Assembly: GCF_027580225.2 (NCBI RefSeq)
Contig: NW_027395276.1
Location: 4,741,001-4,805,000, forward strand
Length of the DNA stretch: 64,000 nt
Source of the DNA: Misgurnus anguillicaudatus
Taxonomy: Eukaryota; Chordata; Actinopteri; Cypriniformes; Cobitidae
Direction: 5' to 3'
Positions within the stretch are counted from its first letter, which is position 1. Each line of letters begins with the position of its first letter. A program made the position numbers and the translations under genes. This document shows, piece after piece, positions 1 through 11,337 of this stretch. Below the pieces are notes generated by a model. That model was not told the origin of the DNA. It worked only from the letters and a program-made list of their open reading frames with translations, and did not search any database.

Positions 1-1421
1 CATGAAAAATGTTCCGCTATTTTCGATTTTGTCTAAAAAGATAAAAACGAACTAGTCCTAGGTTTTTCGCCCGATCGGAATCGTTCCAGTGCTAAAATGT
101 TCCTTGGAGTTTGAATATCAATAATTATTAAAAAAAAGTTGAACTTTCGACTCACGGTTAACATACCACGCCCAAACGTCTGTAGTGTGCGCAGCCATTT
201 GGACTTTATTGGCTATAACTGGGGACAGGAATGAAGTATCAACACGACACTTAGTACTTGTGATGAGAGTCACAGCTTGAGGTTTCATGCATCGTTTCGT
301 CACAGCGCCACCTAGTGGTCAGACGAATCTAATAATGCTTATAACTAAGGCTGAGTTTAACGTATTTTCATGGGACTTTTTTCCTTAGAGTTTTGAATTG
401 TTGCCGAGTCCAACGATACCAAACATGCTAGTTTTCGCCTAACGGTTAGCCCTGCACAGCAAAATAGCGCTTAAAAAACACGCGCGAATAACTCCGCGAG
501 GGTTATTCCGATCGACTCGAAACGACCATAGGAAGAAATTAACTTTACCTTCTGAACAAAAAACTCTATTGGCGTTATGTTAAAATTTCCATCAGAAATG
601 GCCGAAAATTGCAAAAAACGAAAAATTACCTCCAAATTTGGTGTTTTTTACACATAAATGGTTATAACTCTGCAACGAAATGACATTTTTTCACCAAATT
701 TGATACGCTGATGTCTGAGCAGAGTCTGAGGCAATACAAAAAAAATTGTATGCCTGCACCACTAGTTGGCCTCATAATTGAACAAAATCTTTGACATTGA
801 GTGAGCCCAATGGTCATACAACTGTTTCTTCACTATACTAAAGTGAATAGCCGTGATACTAGCTACAAGTAACACAGTCATGACCTGAGGTTGCATGCAC
901 GAGTTTGTCATAGCGCCACCTAGTGGTTATTTGTTATTTTCACTTAAAAATACTGCAACCTTACATCTAAAATCATGAGTCATCATGGATTATGCCTTTC
1001 ATGGCTTTGAGTATAATCATTGGTGGATTGCAATTCACTTCCTAGCAACCAATGAGAATACCCTAGCAATCATTTAGCAAGAGCTGTATCTCTGTATCAG
1101 AACATCGTAGAGACATGGGGTTCGGCTCTTTTGACTCATTAACAGTATTTTAACGTTTTGTGACCCGAGTTTTGCCACTGCAAGCACCACAAACATTTCC
1201 TTCATTGTTCTGTTTGTCAATGTTCCGTGAGAAGAAAGGGAGACATTTCACTGAATGATAGCAACTTTTTTCCTGATAACTTTGAACACGTGTGTCTGGT
1301 AGCTTATTTTTCATCATTTATTTTGTACAATGCAGCAAATATACACATGTATGCCTTTAAAGGTCTTAAGTTCCCAAATCGCTTGAACCCCGGTAATCGC
1401 TGCTTGCAGCTATATTTATTA
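1..1421 (+). repeat. Repeat copy A of a ~1.7 kb non-coding element (left end cut by window)
   Basis: This stretch aligns with 1747-3157 and 6124-7540 over nearly its whole length and shows only scattered substitutions. It lacks roughly the first 315 bases of the unit because the window begins inside it. The right end carries a short palindrome (GCTGCTTGCAGC, about 1399-1410) followed by an AT-rich tail. I see no credible protein: the short open frames are not shared in frame between copies. It contains two copies of the motif GCGCCACCTAGTGGT (305-319 and 913-927). The family is not recognised by name. It behaves as a non-autonomous interspersed element arranged head to tail with copy B. Confidence 0.75.
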
Positions 1422-1425
1422 TTAG

Positions 1426-3157
1426 GGGTTCAAGCCCGAAGGGCTGAAACCCTATTGTATTTGTATGGATTTTTATTCTTTTTATTATTTTTCTTCTGCC
1501 GTAAAACGGATCGTGCAGACCAAACCGTAAGGCCTAGAGACTTGAGACTTGGCCAAATGATAGGTCTCACTCGTGCGCGAACTTGACAGAGTATGAACCC
1601 AATCGGCCTATGGGGGGCGCTACAGCGATGGCAAACACGTTTATGCTCATAACTTCCACAATTCTTGTCCAAATGTCAAGTGTCCTATATCCCTGGATTC
1701 CTTGCATCAAGACGAACAAAATGTATATCTCCGATTTCATTTCCGTTATGGAAAATTTTCCGCTATTTTCGATTTTGTCTAAAAAAATAAAAACGAACTA
1801 GTCCTAGGTTTTTCGCCCGATCGGAATCATTCCAGTGCTAAAATGTTCCTTGGAGTTTGTATATCAATAATTATTAAAAAAAAGTTGAACTTTCGACTCA
1901 CGGTCAACATGCCACGCCCAAATGTCTGTAGTGTGCGCAGCCATTTGGACTTTATTGGCTATAACTGGGAACAGGAATGAAGTATCAACACGACACTTGG
2001 TATTTGTGATGAGAGTCACAGCCTGAGGTTTCATGCATCGTTTCGTCACAGCGCCACCTAGTGGTCAGACGAATCTAATAATGCTTATAACTAAGGCTGA
2101 GTTTAACGTATTTTCATGGGACTTTTTTCCTTAGAGTTTTGAATTGTTGCCGAGTCCAACGATACCAAACATGCCAGTTTTCGCCTAACGGTTAGCCCTG
2201 CACAGCAAAATAGCGCTTAAAAAACACGCGCGAATAACTCCGCGAGGGTTATTCCGATCGACTCGAAACAACCATAGGAAGAAATTAACTTTACCTTCTG
2301 AACAAAAAACTCTATTGACGTTATGTTAAAATTTCCATCAGAAATGGCCGAAAATTGCAAAAAACGAAAAATTACCTCCAAATTTGGTGTTTTTTACACA
2401 TAAATGGTTATAAGTCTGCAACGAAATGACATTTTTTTCACCGAATTTGATATGCTGATGTCTGAGCAGAGTCTGAGGCAATACAAAAAAAATAGTATGC
2501 CTGCACCACTAGTTGGCCTCATAATTGAACAAAACCTTTGACATTGAGTAAGCCCAATGGTCATACAACTGTTTCTTTACTAAACTAAAGTGAATAGCCG
2601 TGATACTAGCTACAAGTAACACAGTCATGACCTGAGGTTGCATGCACGAGTTTGTCATAGCGCCACCTAGTGGTTATTTGTTATTTTCACTTAAAAATAC
2701 TGCAACCTTACATCTAAAATCATGAGTCATCATGGATTATGCCTTTCATGGCTTTGAGTATAATCATTGGTGGATTGCAATTCACTTCCTAGCAACCAAT
2801 GAGAATACCCTAGCAATCATTTAGCAAGAGCTGTATCTCTGTATCAGAACATCGTAGAGACATGGGGTTCGGCTCTTTTGACTCATTAACAGTATTTTTG
2901 TGACCCGAGTTTTGCCACTGCAAGCACCACAAACATTTCCTTCATTGTTCTGTTTGTCAATGTTCCGTGAGAAGAGAGGGAGACATTTCACTGAATGATA
3001 GCACCTTTTTTGCTGATAACTTTGAACACGTGTGTCTGGTAGCTTATTTTTCATCATTTATTTTGTACAATGCAGCAAATCTATACAGGCATGCCCTTAA
3101 AGGTCTTAATGTCCCAAATCGCTTGAACCCCGTAATCGCTGCTTGCAGCTATATTTA
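1426..3157 (+). repeat. Repeat copy B, the most complete unit of the array
   Basis: This is the reference unit of the array. It starts with an imperfect terminal hairpin (1426-1452, stem arms around a GAA loop) and ends with the GCTGCTTGCAGC palindrome and the AT-rich tail before 3158. It follows copy A after only a few AT bases and runs straight into copy C with no spacer. It carries GCGCCACCTAGTGGT at 2051-2065 and 2660-2674. There is no long open reading frame, so it must depend on proteins supplied elsewhere if it is a transposon. Hairpins at both ends and direct abutting copies suggest a rolling-circle element of the Helitron/Helentron type. This is an inference only, because no diagnostic CTRR end was found. 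Confidence 0.7.
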
Positions 3158-3200
3158 GGGTTTCGAGCACGAAGTGCTGAAAACCTATTGTATTTGTCTG

Positions 3201-3252
<52 letters not shown>

Positions 3253-5855
3253 TTTCCGCCATAAAACGCGTCGCCCAGCACAAACCATAAGTCGTAGAAA
3301 CTTGCCACTTGGTCAACTGGTTGTATATCAGCTCGCTACTCAGATACAGTGAATCAGCCAAATCGGCCCATAGGTGGCGCTATAGCAATGCCCGACGCGT
3401 TGGGGCTCATAACTCCTAAACCGGACATCAAACACTCAAGTATTTGGTACCATTGTAATCCCTGGCTCCAAACTTAAAAAATGTATATCTCCGATTTCAT
3501 TTCCGGTATGCAATTTTTCGCTAATTTGCATAATATGCATTTCTAGCCAAAATGAACTAGTCCTAGGTTTTTCGCCCGATCGGAATCATTCCAACGCAGG
3601 AGAAATCTGTGGAGTGAGTAGGTAAATAATTATCGAACAGATTTTGAAATTTTCCTTCAGGGTCACTAAGGGGCGCCAAAACTCCATACAGGAAGTAGCC
3701 TATCGTCAGTGAAATGGCTATAACTCGTGAACGGTTTGAGATATCTTAACGAGGTTCGGTACACATATGTGCCAGCTCACTCCGGGGTCACAGTAAAAAA
3801 GATGCGGATTTTGGCAACTAGGTGGCGCTAAAACAGGCTTGAGCTCGGGAATGGCTTTTATTACACAACCGTTAGCCTGATACACTTAATATTTGGTATG
3901 GTGTGTCTTTGTGCAATGTACCATGAGGGTCTGGAAGGACATTGGCGTATCTCCAAAAACATGGCCGTCATCGGCCAATGAAGGTTGAGGACCGATTTGA
4001 CAGGGTTAACGAAGGTCGATCGGAACGAAACGCACTGTGCTTCTTCGTGTACTGCTCCTGAAGGTCTGTAAGAATTACGGTGTCATTTGGCCACTAGGGG
4101 GCGTAATACCATATTTCGGTGCGTGTATCACGTGACGTTTGAAATACACACACAAACATGACATCATATGATAGATCTGCCCCTGGTGAACAACTTTTCC
4201 TATTGAAGCGTTGCTGTCAATGAAACGGTTCGTGAGTTATTGGCGATAACCTTCAAAACCTACTTTTGCGAACTAGTCATAGGTTTTTCGCCCGATCCGA
4301 ACCTAACCAAGGCTGATTGATTCTGTGGAGTGTGAATATGAATAATTATCAAAAAAAAGTTGACATTTGTATTCAAACACGCAAGGAGTGGCCAAGAACC
4401 GAACTGGGCGGAGCTTAAAACATTTAAACGGCCATAACTCGAGAGGCGTTTGAGATATCATCATGGGGCTTGAATCATATGTGTAGGCCATCGGTCTAAG
4501 GTTGTGATATAAAAAGCTCGCCGATCAGACACTAGATGGCGCTATAACTGGGAAAATGGCACTAAATACTGTGATTATGCAATGGTTACAACTTTCATGC
4601 CTATAACTTTATCTGTGGTGAAGAGATTTTCATGGGAGTTGTTTTTTTAGCATCCTGAATTGTTTCCGAGTCCTACGATACCAATCATGCCAGATTTCGC
4701 CTTACCGTTAGTTCTGCACAGCAAAAATAGCGCTTACAAAACACGCGCGAATAACTCCGCGAGGGTTATTCCGATCGACTCGAAACGACCATAGGAAGAA
4801 ATTAACTTTACCTTCTGAACAAAAAACTCTATTGGCGTTATGTTAAAATTTCCATCAGAAATGGCCAAAAATTGCAAAAAACGAAAAATTATCTCCAAAT
4901 TATATGTTTTTTACACATAAATGGTTATAACTCCGCAACGAAATGACATTTTTTTACCAGATTTGATACGCTGATGTCTGAGCAGAGTCTGAGGCAATAA
5001 AAAATTTTTTTTGCCTACACCACTAGTTGGCCTCATAATTGAACAAAACCTTTGACATTGAGTGAGCCCAATGGTCATACAATTGTTTCTTCACTAAAAT
5101 AAAGTGAATAGCCATGATTCTAGCTACATGTAACACAGTCATGACCCGAGGTTGCATGCACGAGTTTGTCATAGCGCCACCTAGTGGTTATTTGTTATTT
5201 TCACTTAAAAATAGTGCAACCTTACATCTAAAATCATGAGTCATCATAGATTGTGCCTTTCATGGTTTTTGAGTATAATCATTGGTGGATTGCAGTTCAC
5301 TCCCTAGCAACCAATGAGAATACCCTAGCAACCATTTAGCAAGAGCTGTATCCCTGTATCAGAACATCTTAGAGACATGGGGTTCGGCTATTTTGACTCA
5401 TTAACACTATTTTAACATTTTGTGACCCGAGTTTTGCCACTGCAAGCACCACAAACATTTCCTTCAGTGTTCTGTTTGTCAATGTTCCGTGAGAAGAGAG
5501 GGAAACATTTCACTGAATGATAGCACCTTTTTTTGCTGACAACTATGAACACGTGTGTCTGGTAGCTTACTTTTCATCATTTATTTTGTACAATGCAGCA
5601 AATCTACACACGCATGCCCTTAAAGCTCTTAAGGTCCCAAATCGCTTGAACCCAAGCGAATGACTTCACATTACGCAAGTGACATGTTTGTCCTATAGGT
5701 GCACGTGTATTTAAGCATACATAGTCTGTATGAACTGTTTCTGACCATCTCTTTCGTTTTTGTGGATGCTGGATCAGCCTGGTTGACGACGTGTGACGTC
5801 TTTGACGTGCCTTAATGCTCGAAACCCGGCAAATGCTGCTTGCAGCTTTAATTCT
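3158..5855 (+). repeat. Repeat copy C, chimeric unit with divergent left half
   Basis: The left end is a variant of the copy B hairpin (3158-3185) directly abutting copy B. The left 1.5 kb is clearly diverged from A, B and D, although it keeps phrases such as the 'cctaggtttttcgcccgat' segment. From about 4660 rightward it matches the others closely, so it looks like a recombinant between two subfamilies. Near the right end about 165 bases (roughly 5654-5818) interrupt the conserved terminus before the GCTGCTTGCAGC palindrome reappears near 5840. It contains a perfect GCGCCACCTAGTGGT at 5174-5188. It also has three near-matches of opposite orientation at 3815, 4091 and 4529. Confidence 0.65.
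3203..3252 (+). repeat. (TTA)n microsatellite
   Basis: About fifty bases of uninterrupted TTA triplets lie just inside the left end of repeat copy C. The other complete copy (B) has only a short T-rich stretch at the same place, so the array expanded after the copies separated. Confidence 0.95.
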
Positions 5856-7540
5856 ATTTATTATTTTTCTTCTGCCGTAAAACGGATCGTGCAGACCAAA
5901 CCGTAAGGCCTAGAGACTTGAGACTTGGCCAAATGATAGGTCTCACTCGTGCGCGAACTTGACAGAGTATGAACCCAATCGGCCTATGGGGGGCGCTACA
6001 GCGACGGCAAACACGTTTATGCTCATAACTCCCACAATTCTTGTCCAAATGTCAAGTGTCTTACATCCCTGGATTCCTTGCATCAAGACGAACAAAATGT
6101 ATATCTCCGATTTCATTTCCGTCATGAAAAATTTTCCGCTATTTTCGATTTTGTCTAAAAAAATAAAAACGAACTAGTCCTAGGTTTTTCGCCCGATCGG
6201 AATCATTCCAGTGCTAAAATGTTCCTTGGAGTTTGAATATCAATAATTATTAAAAAAAAGTTGAACTTTCGACTCACGGTCAACATGCCACGCCCAAACG
6301 TCTGTAGTGTGCTCATCCATTTGGACTTTATTGGCTATAACTGGGGACAGAAATGAGGTATCAACACGACACTTGGTACTTGTGATGAGAGTCACAGCCT
6401 GAGGTGTCATGCATCGTTTCGTCACAGCGCCACCTAGTGGTCAGACGAATCTAATAATGCTTATAACTAAGGCTGAGTTTAACGTATTTTCTTGGGACTT
6501 TTTTCCTTAGAGTTTTGAATTGTTGCCGAGTCCAACGATACCAAACATGCCAGTTTTCGCCTAACGGTTAGCCCTGCGCAGTAAAATAGCGCTTAAAAAA
6601 CACGCGCGAATAACTCCGCGAGGTTTATTCCGATCGACTCGAAACAACCATAGGAAGAAATTAACTTTACCTTCTGAACAAAAAACTCTATTGGCGTTAT
6701 GTTAAATTTCCATCAGAAATGGCCGAAAATTGCAAAAAACGAAAAATTACATTCATTTTTTGTGTTTTTTAGATATAAATGCTTATAATTCTGCAACGAA
6801 ATGACATTTTTTCACCAATTTTGATACGCTGATGTCTGAGCAGAGTCTGAGGCAATACAAAAAAAATTGTATGCCTGCACCACTATTTGGCCTCATAATT
6901 GAACAAAATCTTTGACATTGAGTGAGCCCAATGGTCATACAACTGTTTTTTCACTATACTAAAGTGAATAGCCGTGATACTAGCTAGATGTAACACAGTC
7001 ATGACGTGAGGTTGCATGCGCGAGTTTGTCATAGCGCCACCTAGTGGTTATTTGTTATTTTCACTTAAAAATACTGCAACCTTACATCTTAAATCATGAG
7101 TAATCATGGATTATGCCTTTCATGGCTTTGAGTATAATCATTGGTGGTTAGCAATTCACTTCCTATTAACCAATGAGAATACCCTAGCAATCATTTAGCA
7201 AGAGCTGTATCTCTGTATCAGAACATCGTAGAGATATGGAGGTTCGGCTCTTTTGACTCATTAACAGTATTTTAACGTTTTGTGACCCGAGTTTTGCCAC
7301 TGCAAGGACCACAAACATTTCCTTCATTGTTCTGTTTGTCAATGTTCCGTGAGAAGAGAGGGAGACATTTCACTGAATGATAGCAACTTATTTCCTGATA
7401 ACTTTGAACACGTGTGTCTGGTAGCTTATTTTTCATCATTTATTTTGTACAATGCAGCAAATCTATACAGGCATGCCCTTAAAGGTCTTAATGTCCCAAA
7501 TCGCTTGAACCCCGGTAATCGCTGCTTGCAGCTATATTTT
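5856..7540 (+). repeat. Repeat copy D, left-end truncated unit
   Basis: This copy begins at the sequence that in copy B lies about 60 bases inside the element, so the terminal hairpin is missing. The rest follows copy B closely to the right terminal palindrome near 7520-7531. It carries GCGCCACCTAGTGGT at 6427-6441 and 7034-7048. Small indels and substitutions separate it from A and B, so the copies are related but not freshly duplicated. No coding potential is seen. Confidence 0.7.
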
Positions 7541-7845
7541 TTAAATGTTTTTTGACTATATGGATTTTTTTACTGTCTGTGGTTCCAGGGTGTGCAGACT
7601 GCAGTGTACACTGTAAGTTTATACAATTTTCGTTTAAATGTGTAATATTAATAAATAGTGCTCATAAACGGTTGTTTAAATAGGCTAGTATCCTATTTGT
7701 GTTTCCCCCTCCCCCTACTGGACGCATGAGGAGCAACAGGGGCGCAAAACTGCCAGGGGCGTAGATCTACCGGCTCCAGGTCTGCTGCCTCCCCATATAG
7801 TTATCAGTAGAATATTGCACGAGGCAGAAAGAAGAGAAGTGCATT
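7541..7845. other. Spacer between repeat array and LINE
   Basis: No gene is visible. The right part is GC-richer and contains runs such as CCCCCTCCCCC. It may be the 5' untranslated region of the LINE that follows, but the true 5' boundary of that element cannot be placed without comparing other genomic copies. Confidence 0.4.
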
Positions 7846-10800
7846 GTGTTGTATGCTAGTAGCGGTGTCTGTAAGTCAAAATGCCAAGGAGTTGTTGCGT
7901 GGAAAATAGTGGAAAAAGGTCTTTACACAATAAGCATGATGGCGCCGATAGTAATGGCATGCCGTCTGCTCCTCTGCTCTGTCCGATTGTTTCCTGGCTT
8001 GTTTATGCTGATACATCTTTTTGCTTTAATAAGTCAAAATGTTGTTACACCGTTAATATATGATCGCCAGACGCTGCTTAATATTGGATCTTCTATAGCG
8101 CTTTGTACAAACGAGGATGTGACGGGTCCGAGTTTCAGTTTACCACCTCCACCTTTCCTAATGAATGTACCTGTATGGCTGCGACGTGTGCCGGATGCTT
8201 TCACCTGGAGAAAACGGCGCAGGAGGAGAGGAAAGCGGGGAGGTATTGCTGTTAGGCTAAGAACACACCTGGCCTCACGATCTGTTTGTCAGCCATGTTT
8301 GGATGCTTTCTGGCCGGGGTTGGAATGCGGCTTTTACATCTCGCGGCGCTCCTTGGAAGTTCCATATCAGTGGATTATTCATCTGTCAGCAGATGCGGCA
8401 GTGCAGCCTATCCGGCGACGCTCACCTCGCGTTCGGCGGGGTGGGGTGGATCATCATCACCTTCGTCCACTGTGTCGGGCTTCGCATAACTCACGACCGG
8501 TTAGTGACTCATCTTCGATCAAAATGGCGTTAGTTAATTCAAGGTCACTTGGAAACAAGACGTTTATCTTTAACGATTTTATAAACTCTGGCAACTTAGA
8601 TTTTTTATTTGTGACAGAAACGTGGCTTTCTGTCGGAGACAATAGCGCTTTCTCAGAACTTACACCTCCTAATTATACATTTTTTAACTCTCCCCGCTCT
8701 TCTGGCAGGGGTGGAGGACTGGCATCAGTTTTCAGAAATAGTTTCTGTTGCAGAATAATAGAAACAGACACTTTCACAAGTTTTGAAGTTCAACTATTCT
8801 CTTTTGACCAGATGAACTCGCTGATGGTGGCTGTGGTCTATCGTCCACCTAAAACCACCAAAAACTTTATTTCTGAGTTATCTGAATTCTTAGGGGGTAT
8901 TACTTCTAAATTTGACAGAATTTTAATTATCGGCGACTTTAACATTCATGTCTGTTGTGATTCCACATCATTAGAGAAAGATTTTCTCAGTCTCATTGAT
9001 GCATGTGACTTTTGTCAGTGGGTTAAAGAACCTACACATGCTCAAGGTCATATTCTAGACTTGGTGCTTACACATGGCCTTTCTGTTTCAGATGTTTGTA
9101 TTGGTAGTTTAAGTTTTTCAGATCATAAGCCTGTTACGTTTACTGTTGATATTTCTTGTCATATTAATGAAATTGTTGCACCGGCCAGATGGTCACGTGT
9201 TGGCCTGTTTGGTCCAACCTCTGTGAGTAATTTTTCAGTGGCATTCAATGAGGCATGTCAGTCGTTTTCAGTGGATTATTTTGCTAATATGTTAAATGTG
9301 GATGACCTTCTTAACTTGTTTAATTCTGTATGTACTAGTGCTTTAAATATTGTTGCTCCTTTGAAACTAAAAAAACATAAAAACAAAGCTGAACCTTGGC
9401 TAAACAGTAATACACGTAGCTTAAGACAAGTCTGCAGAAGGGCAGAACGCAGGTGGAAAAAGGACAAACTTCAAGTATCCTATGAAATCCTACGGGAGTC
9501 CTTATTTACATACCAAAAAGCAGTGAAGGTAGCCAAATCAGATTACTTTTCTCAATTAATTTCTAAAAGCACAAACAGCTCAAGGACTCTATATTATATT
9601 TTAAATTCTGTTTTTAATCCGACTGGCAATTTCTATTTAGCGGAGTCCTCAACTTTGTGTGAAGACTTTTTAAGATTTTTTGTGGAAAAAATTGATGCAA
9701 TAAGACAGTCTATTGTTCCATCTTTTGATGAACCTGTAGATTTTTTGTATCCCACTACTTTTTTTAATTCATTTGAGCCGATTTCTATGCTGGGATTAAT
9801 GGATTCAGTTGTTAAGATGAAACCTACTACTTCTGCTCTTGACATTCTTCCTACCCAATTCTTTAAATTGGTATTTGATAGTGTTGGGGACTGGATTTTA
9901 GCAATTATAAATAAGAGCCTGGTATCTGGATCTGTTCCAGCCTTTTGTAAACATGCTCTGGTGAGACCGTTGTTGAAAAAGCCAAATCTGGACACAACTA
10001 TTTTATCTCATTTTAGACCAATCTCAAATTTACCTTTTATTGCAAAAATCTTAGAGAGATCGGTTTACATGCAATTACATGGGTTTTTAGTAAAGAACAG
10101 GGTTTTTGAGAAATTCCAGTCTGGATTTATGAAAAAACATAGTACTGAGTCTGCACTACTAAGAGTATTAAATGACATTTTATTATTTGCTGACTCTGGA
10201 AATTCAGTAATTTTAGTGCTCCTTGATTTGAGCGCAGCTTTTGATACTGTTGATCATAAAATTTTACTATCACGCCTGGAAAAGTGTGTGGGTATCCAAG
10301 GAACTGCCCTAAGCTGGTTCAGATCTTACCTTAGCAATAGAACCTTCTCAGTAGGTATTGGTCATGCGGTTTCATCCATAGCACCCTTAACTTGTGGAGT
10401 TCCTCAAGGATCCATTCTGGCTCCCATTTTATTTTCGCTCTACATGCTTCCATTAGGTTCCATCTTTAGGAAGCATGGAGTATCCTTTCATTTTTATGCA
10501 GATGACACCCAAATTTATTTACCTTTAAAACATAATGACAAGCAAGGCCTAAACACCTTGCTTGCATGCCTAGCTGATGTACGTTCTTGGATGTCTATGA
10601 ATTTCTTGCATTTAAATGAGAGTAAGACTGAAGCAATTGTTTTTGGGCCTTCAGTGGGGAAAGGAAATCTGAATCTAAATTATGGTCCCTTAAATTCACA
10701 TATCAAGCCTACTGTGAAAAATCTGGGAGTTAGTTTTGATTCATGTCTTAAGTTTGATCAACAAATAAATTCGGTAGTGAAGTCATGTTTTTTTCATCTT

Positions 10801-11337
10801 AAACTTTTATCAAAAGTGAAAACCTTCTTGTCTTTTAGTGACCTTGAGAGAGTAACACAGGCGTTTGTTTTATCTCGATTGGACTACTGTAACTCATTAT
10901 ATGTTGGGTTACCTCAATCCTCCATGTTACGGCTTCAGATGGCTCAAAATGCCACAGCTAGGTTTTTAACTGGGGTTCGTAAACGAGAACATATTACTCC
11001 AATTTTAGTGTCTCTTAATTGGTTGCCAGTGCGTTATAGAGTTGATTTTAAGATTTTGCTCTTTGTTTTTAAGTCTTTAAATGGTCTGGCTCCCTCCTAT
11101 TTATCAGACCTTTTAAAAGTAAACACAACAGATCGAAGCTTGCGTTCCTTGCGGTCCTCAGACAGTATTACGCTGTCTTACCCTAGAACACGATTGAAGT
11201 TGAGAGGTGACCGTGCGTTTGCAGTGGCCGGTCCTAAATTATGGAACAGTCTTCCTTTATCTGTAAGGTCTGCATCATCTGTTTATGATTTTAAATCAAA
11301 GTTACAGTCTTATCTTTTTAGTCTGGCATTTTCTTAA
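7846..11337 (+). CDS. LINE ORF2-type protein: endonuclease plus reverse transcriptase
   Basis: The frame is open for about 1163 codons. The first in-frame ATG codons are near 7936, since the frame itself opens with GTG, so the true start is uncertain. The first ~225 residues include a basic, Arg-rich stretch and show no recognised domain. The endonuclease runs from about residue 227: VNSRSLGNKT, the FVTETWL segment, IIGDFN near 361 and SDHKPV near 425. The reverse transcriptase follows, with FRPISN, LLDLSAAFDTVDH near 792, GVPQGSILAP near 851 and the catalytic YADD at about 884-887. The C-terminal part has RLDYCN and GDRAFAVAGPKLWN, typical of L2/CR1-like elements. The endonuclease nicks target DNA and the RT copies the element RNA there. 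All motifs needed for activity appear present and no stop interrupts the frame. Confidence 0.88.
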   Translation: MLYASSGVCKSKCQGVVAWKIVEKGLYTISMMAPIVMACRLLLCSVRLFPGLFMLIHLFALISQNVVTPLIYDRQTLLNIGSSIALCTNEDVTGPSFSLPPPPFLMNVPVWLRRVPDAFTWRKRRRRRGKRGGIAVRLRTHLASRSVCQPCLDAFWPGLECGFYISRRSLEVPYQWIIHLSADAAVQPIRRRSPRVRRGGVDHHHLRPLCRASHNSRPVSDSSSIKMALVNSRSLGNKTFIFNDFINSGNLDFLFVTETWLSVGDNSAFSELTPPNYTFFNSPRSSGRGGGLASVFRNSFCCRIIETDTFTSFEVQLFSFDQMNSLMVAVVYRPPKTTKNFISELSEFLGGITSKFDRILIIGDFNIHVCCDSTSLEKDFLSLIDACDFCQWVKEPTHAQGHILDLVLTHGLSVSDVCIGSLSFSDHKPVTFTVDISCHINEIVAPARWSRVGLFGPTSVSNFSVAFNEACQSFSVDYFANMLNVDDLLNLFNSVCTSALNIVAPLKLKKHKNKAEPWLNSNTRSLRQVCRRAERRWKKDKLQVSYEILRESLFTYQKAVKVAKSDYFSQLISKSTNSSRTLYYILNSVFNPTGNFYLAESSTLCEDFLRFFVEKIDAIRQSIVPSFDEPVDFLYPTTFFNSFEPISMLGLMDSVVKMKPTTSALDILPTQFFKLVFDSVGDWILAIINKSLVSGSVPAFCKHALVRPLLKKPNLDTTILSHFRPISNLPFIAKILERSVYMQLHGFLVKNRVFEKFQSGFMKKHSTESALLRVLNDILLFADSGNSVILVLLDLSAAFDTVDHKILLSRLEKCVGIQGTALSWFRSYLSNRTFSVGIGHAVSSIAPLTCGVPQGSILAPILFSLYMLPLGSIFRKHGVSFHFYADDTQIYLPLKHNDKQGLNTLLACLADVRSWMSMNFLHLNESKTEAIVFGPSVGKGNLNLNYGPLNSHIKPTVKNLGVSFDSCLKFDQQINSVVKSCFFHLKLLSKVKTFLSFSDLERVTQAFVLSRLDYCNSLYVGLPQSSMLRLQMAQNATARFLTGVRKREHITPILVSLNWLPVRYRVDFKILLFVFKSLNGLAPSYLSDLLKVNTTDRSLRSLRSSDSITLSYPRTRLKLRGDRAFAVAGPKLWNSLPLSVRSASSVYDFKSKLQSYLFSLAFS

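Larger units (their letters stand above)
305..7048 (-). promoter_or_regulatory. Recurring CTCF-like motif in the repeat array (seven exact copies)
   Basis: The 15-mer GCGCCACCTAGTGGT occurs at 305-319, 913-927, 2051-2065, 2660-2674, 5174-5188, 6427-6441 and 7034-7048. Read on the minus strand it is ACCACTAGGTGGCGC, which fits the published CTCF core consensus CCASYAGRKGGCRS at every position. Three one-mismatch versions lie on the plus strand in copy C (3815-3828, 4091-4104, 4529-4542). The motif match is seen directly. Binding by CTCF is inference and depends on flanking context and methylation. Confidence 0.4.

Noticed and set aside
1227..1586. 119-codon open frame spanning the junction of repeat copies A and B
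   Set aside because: It crosses two repeat units, opens with a non-ATG codon and is not preserved in the other copies.
3106..3308. Poly-Asn/poly-Ile open frames near 3200
   Set aside because: They are only translations of the (TTA)n microsatellite.
1..7540. CRISPR-like or satellite interpretation of the repeated motif
   Set aside because: Spacing of the motif is irregular within 1.7 kb units that are homologous throughout; there are no short repeat-spacer arrays and the host is a vertebrate.
9633..9995. Minus-strand open frame inside the LINE
   Set aside because: It is antisense to the reverse transcriptase and has no recognisable domain.
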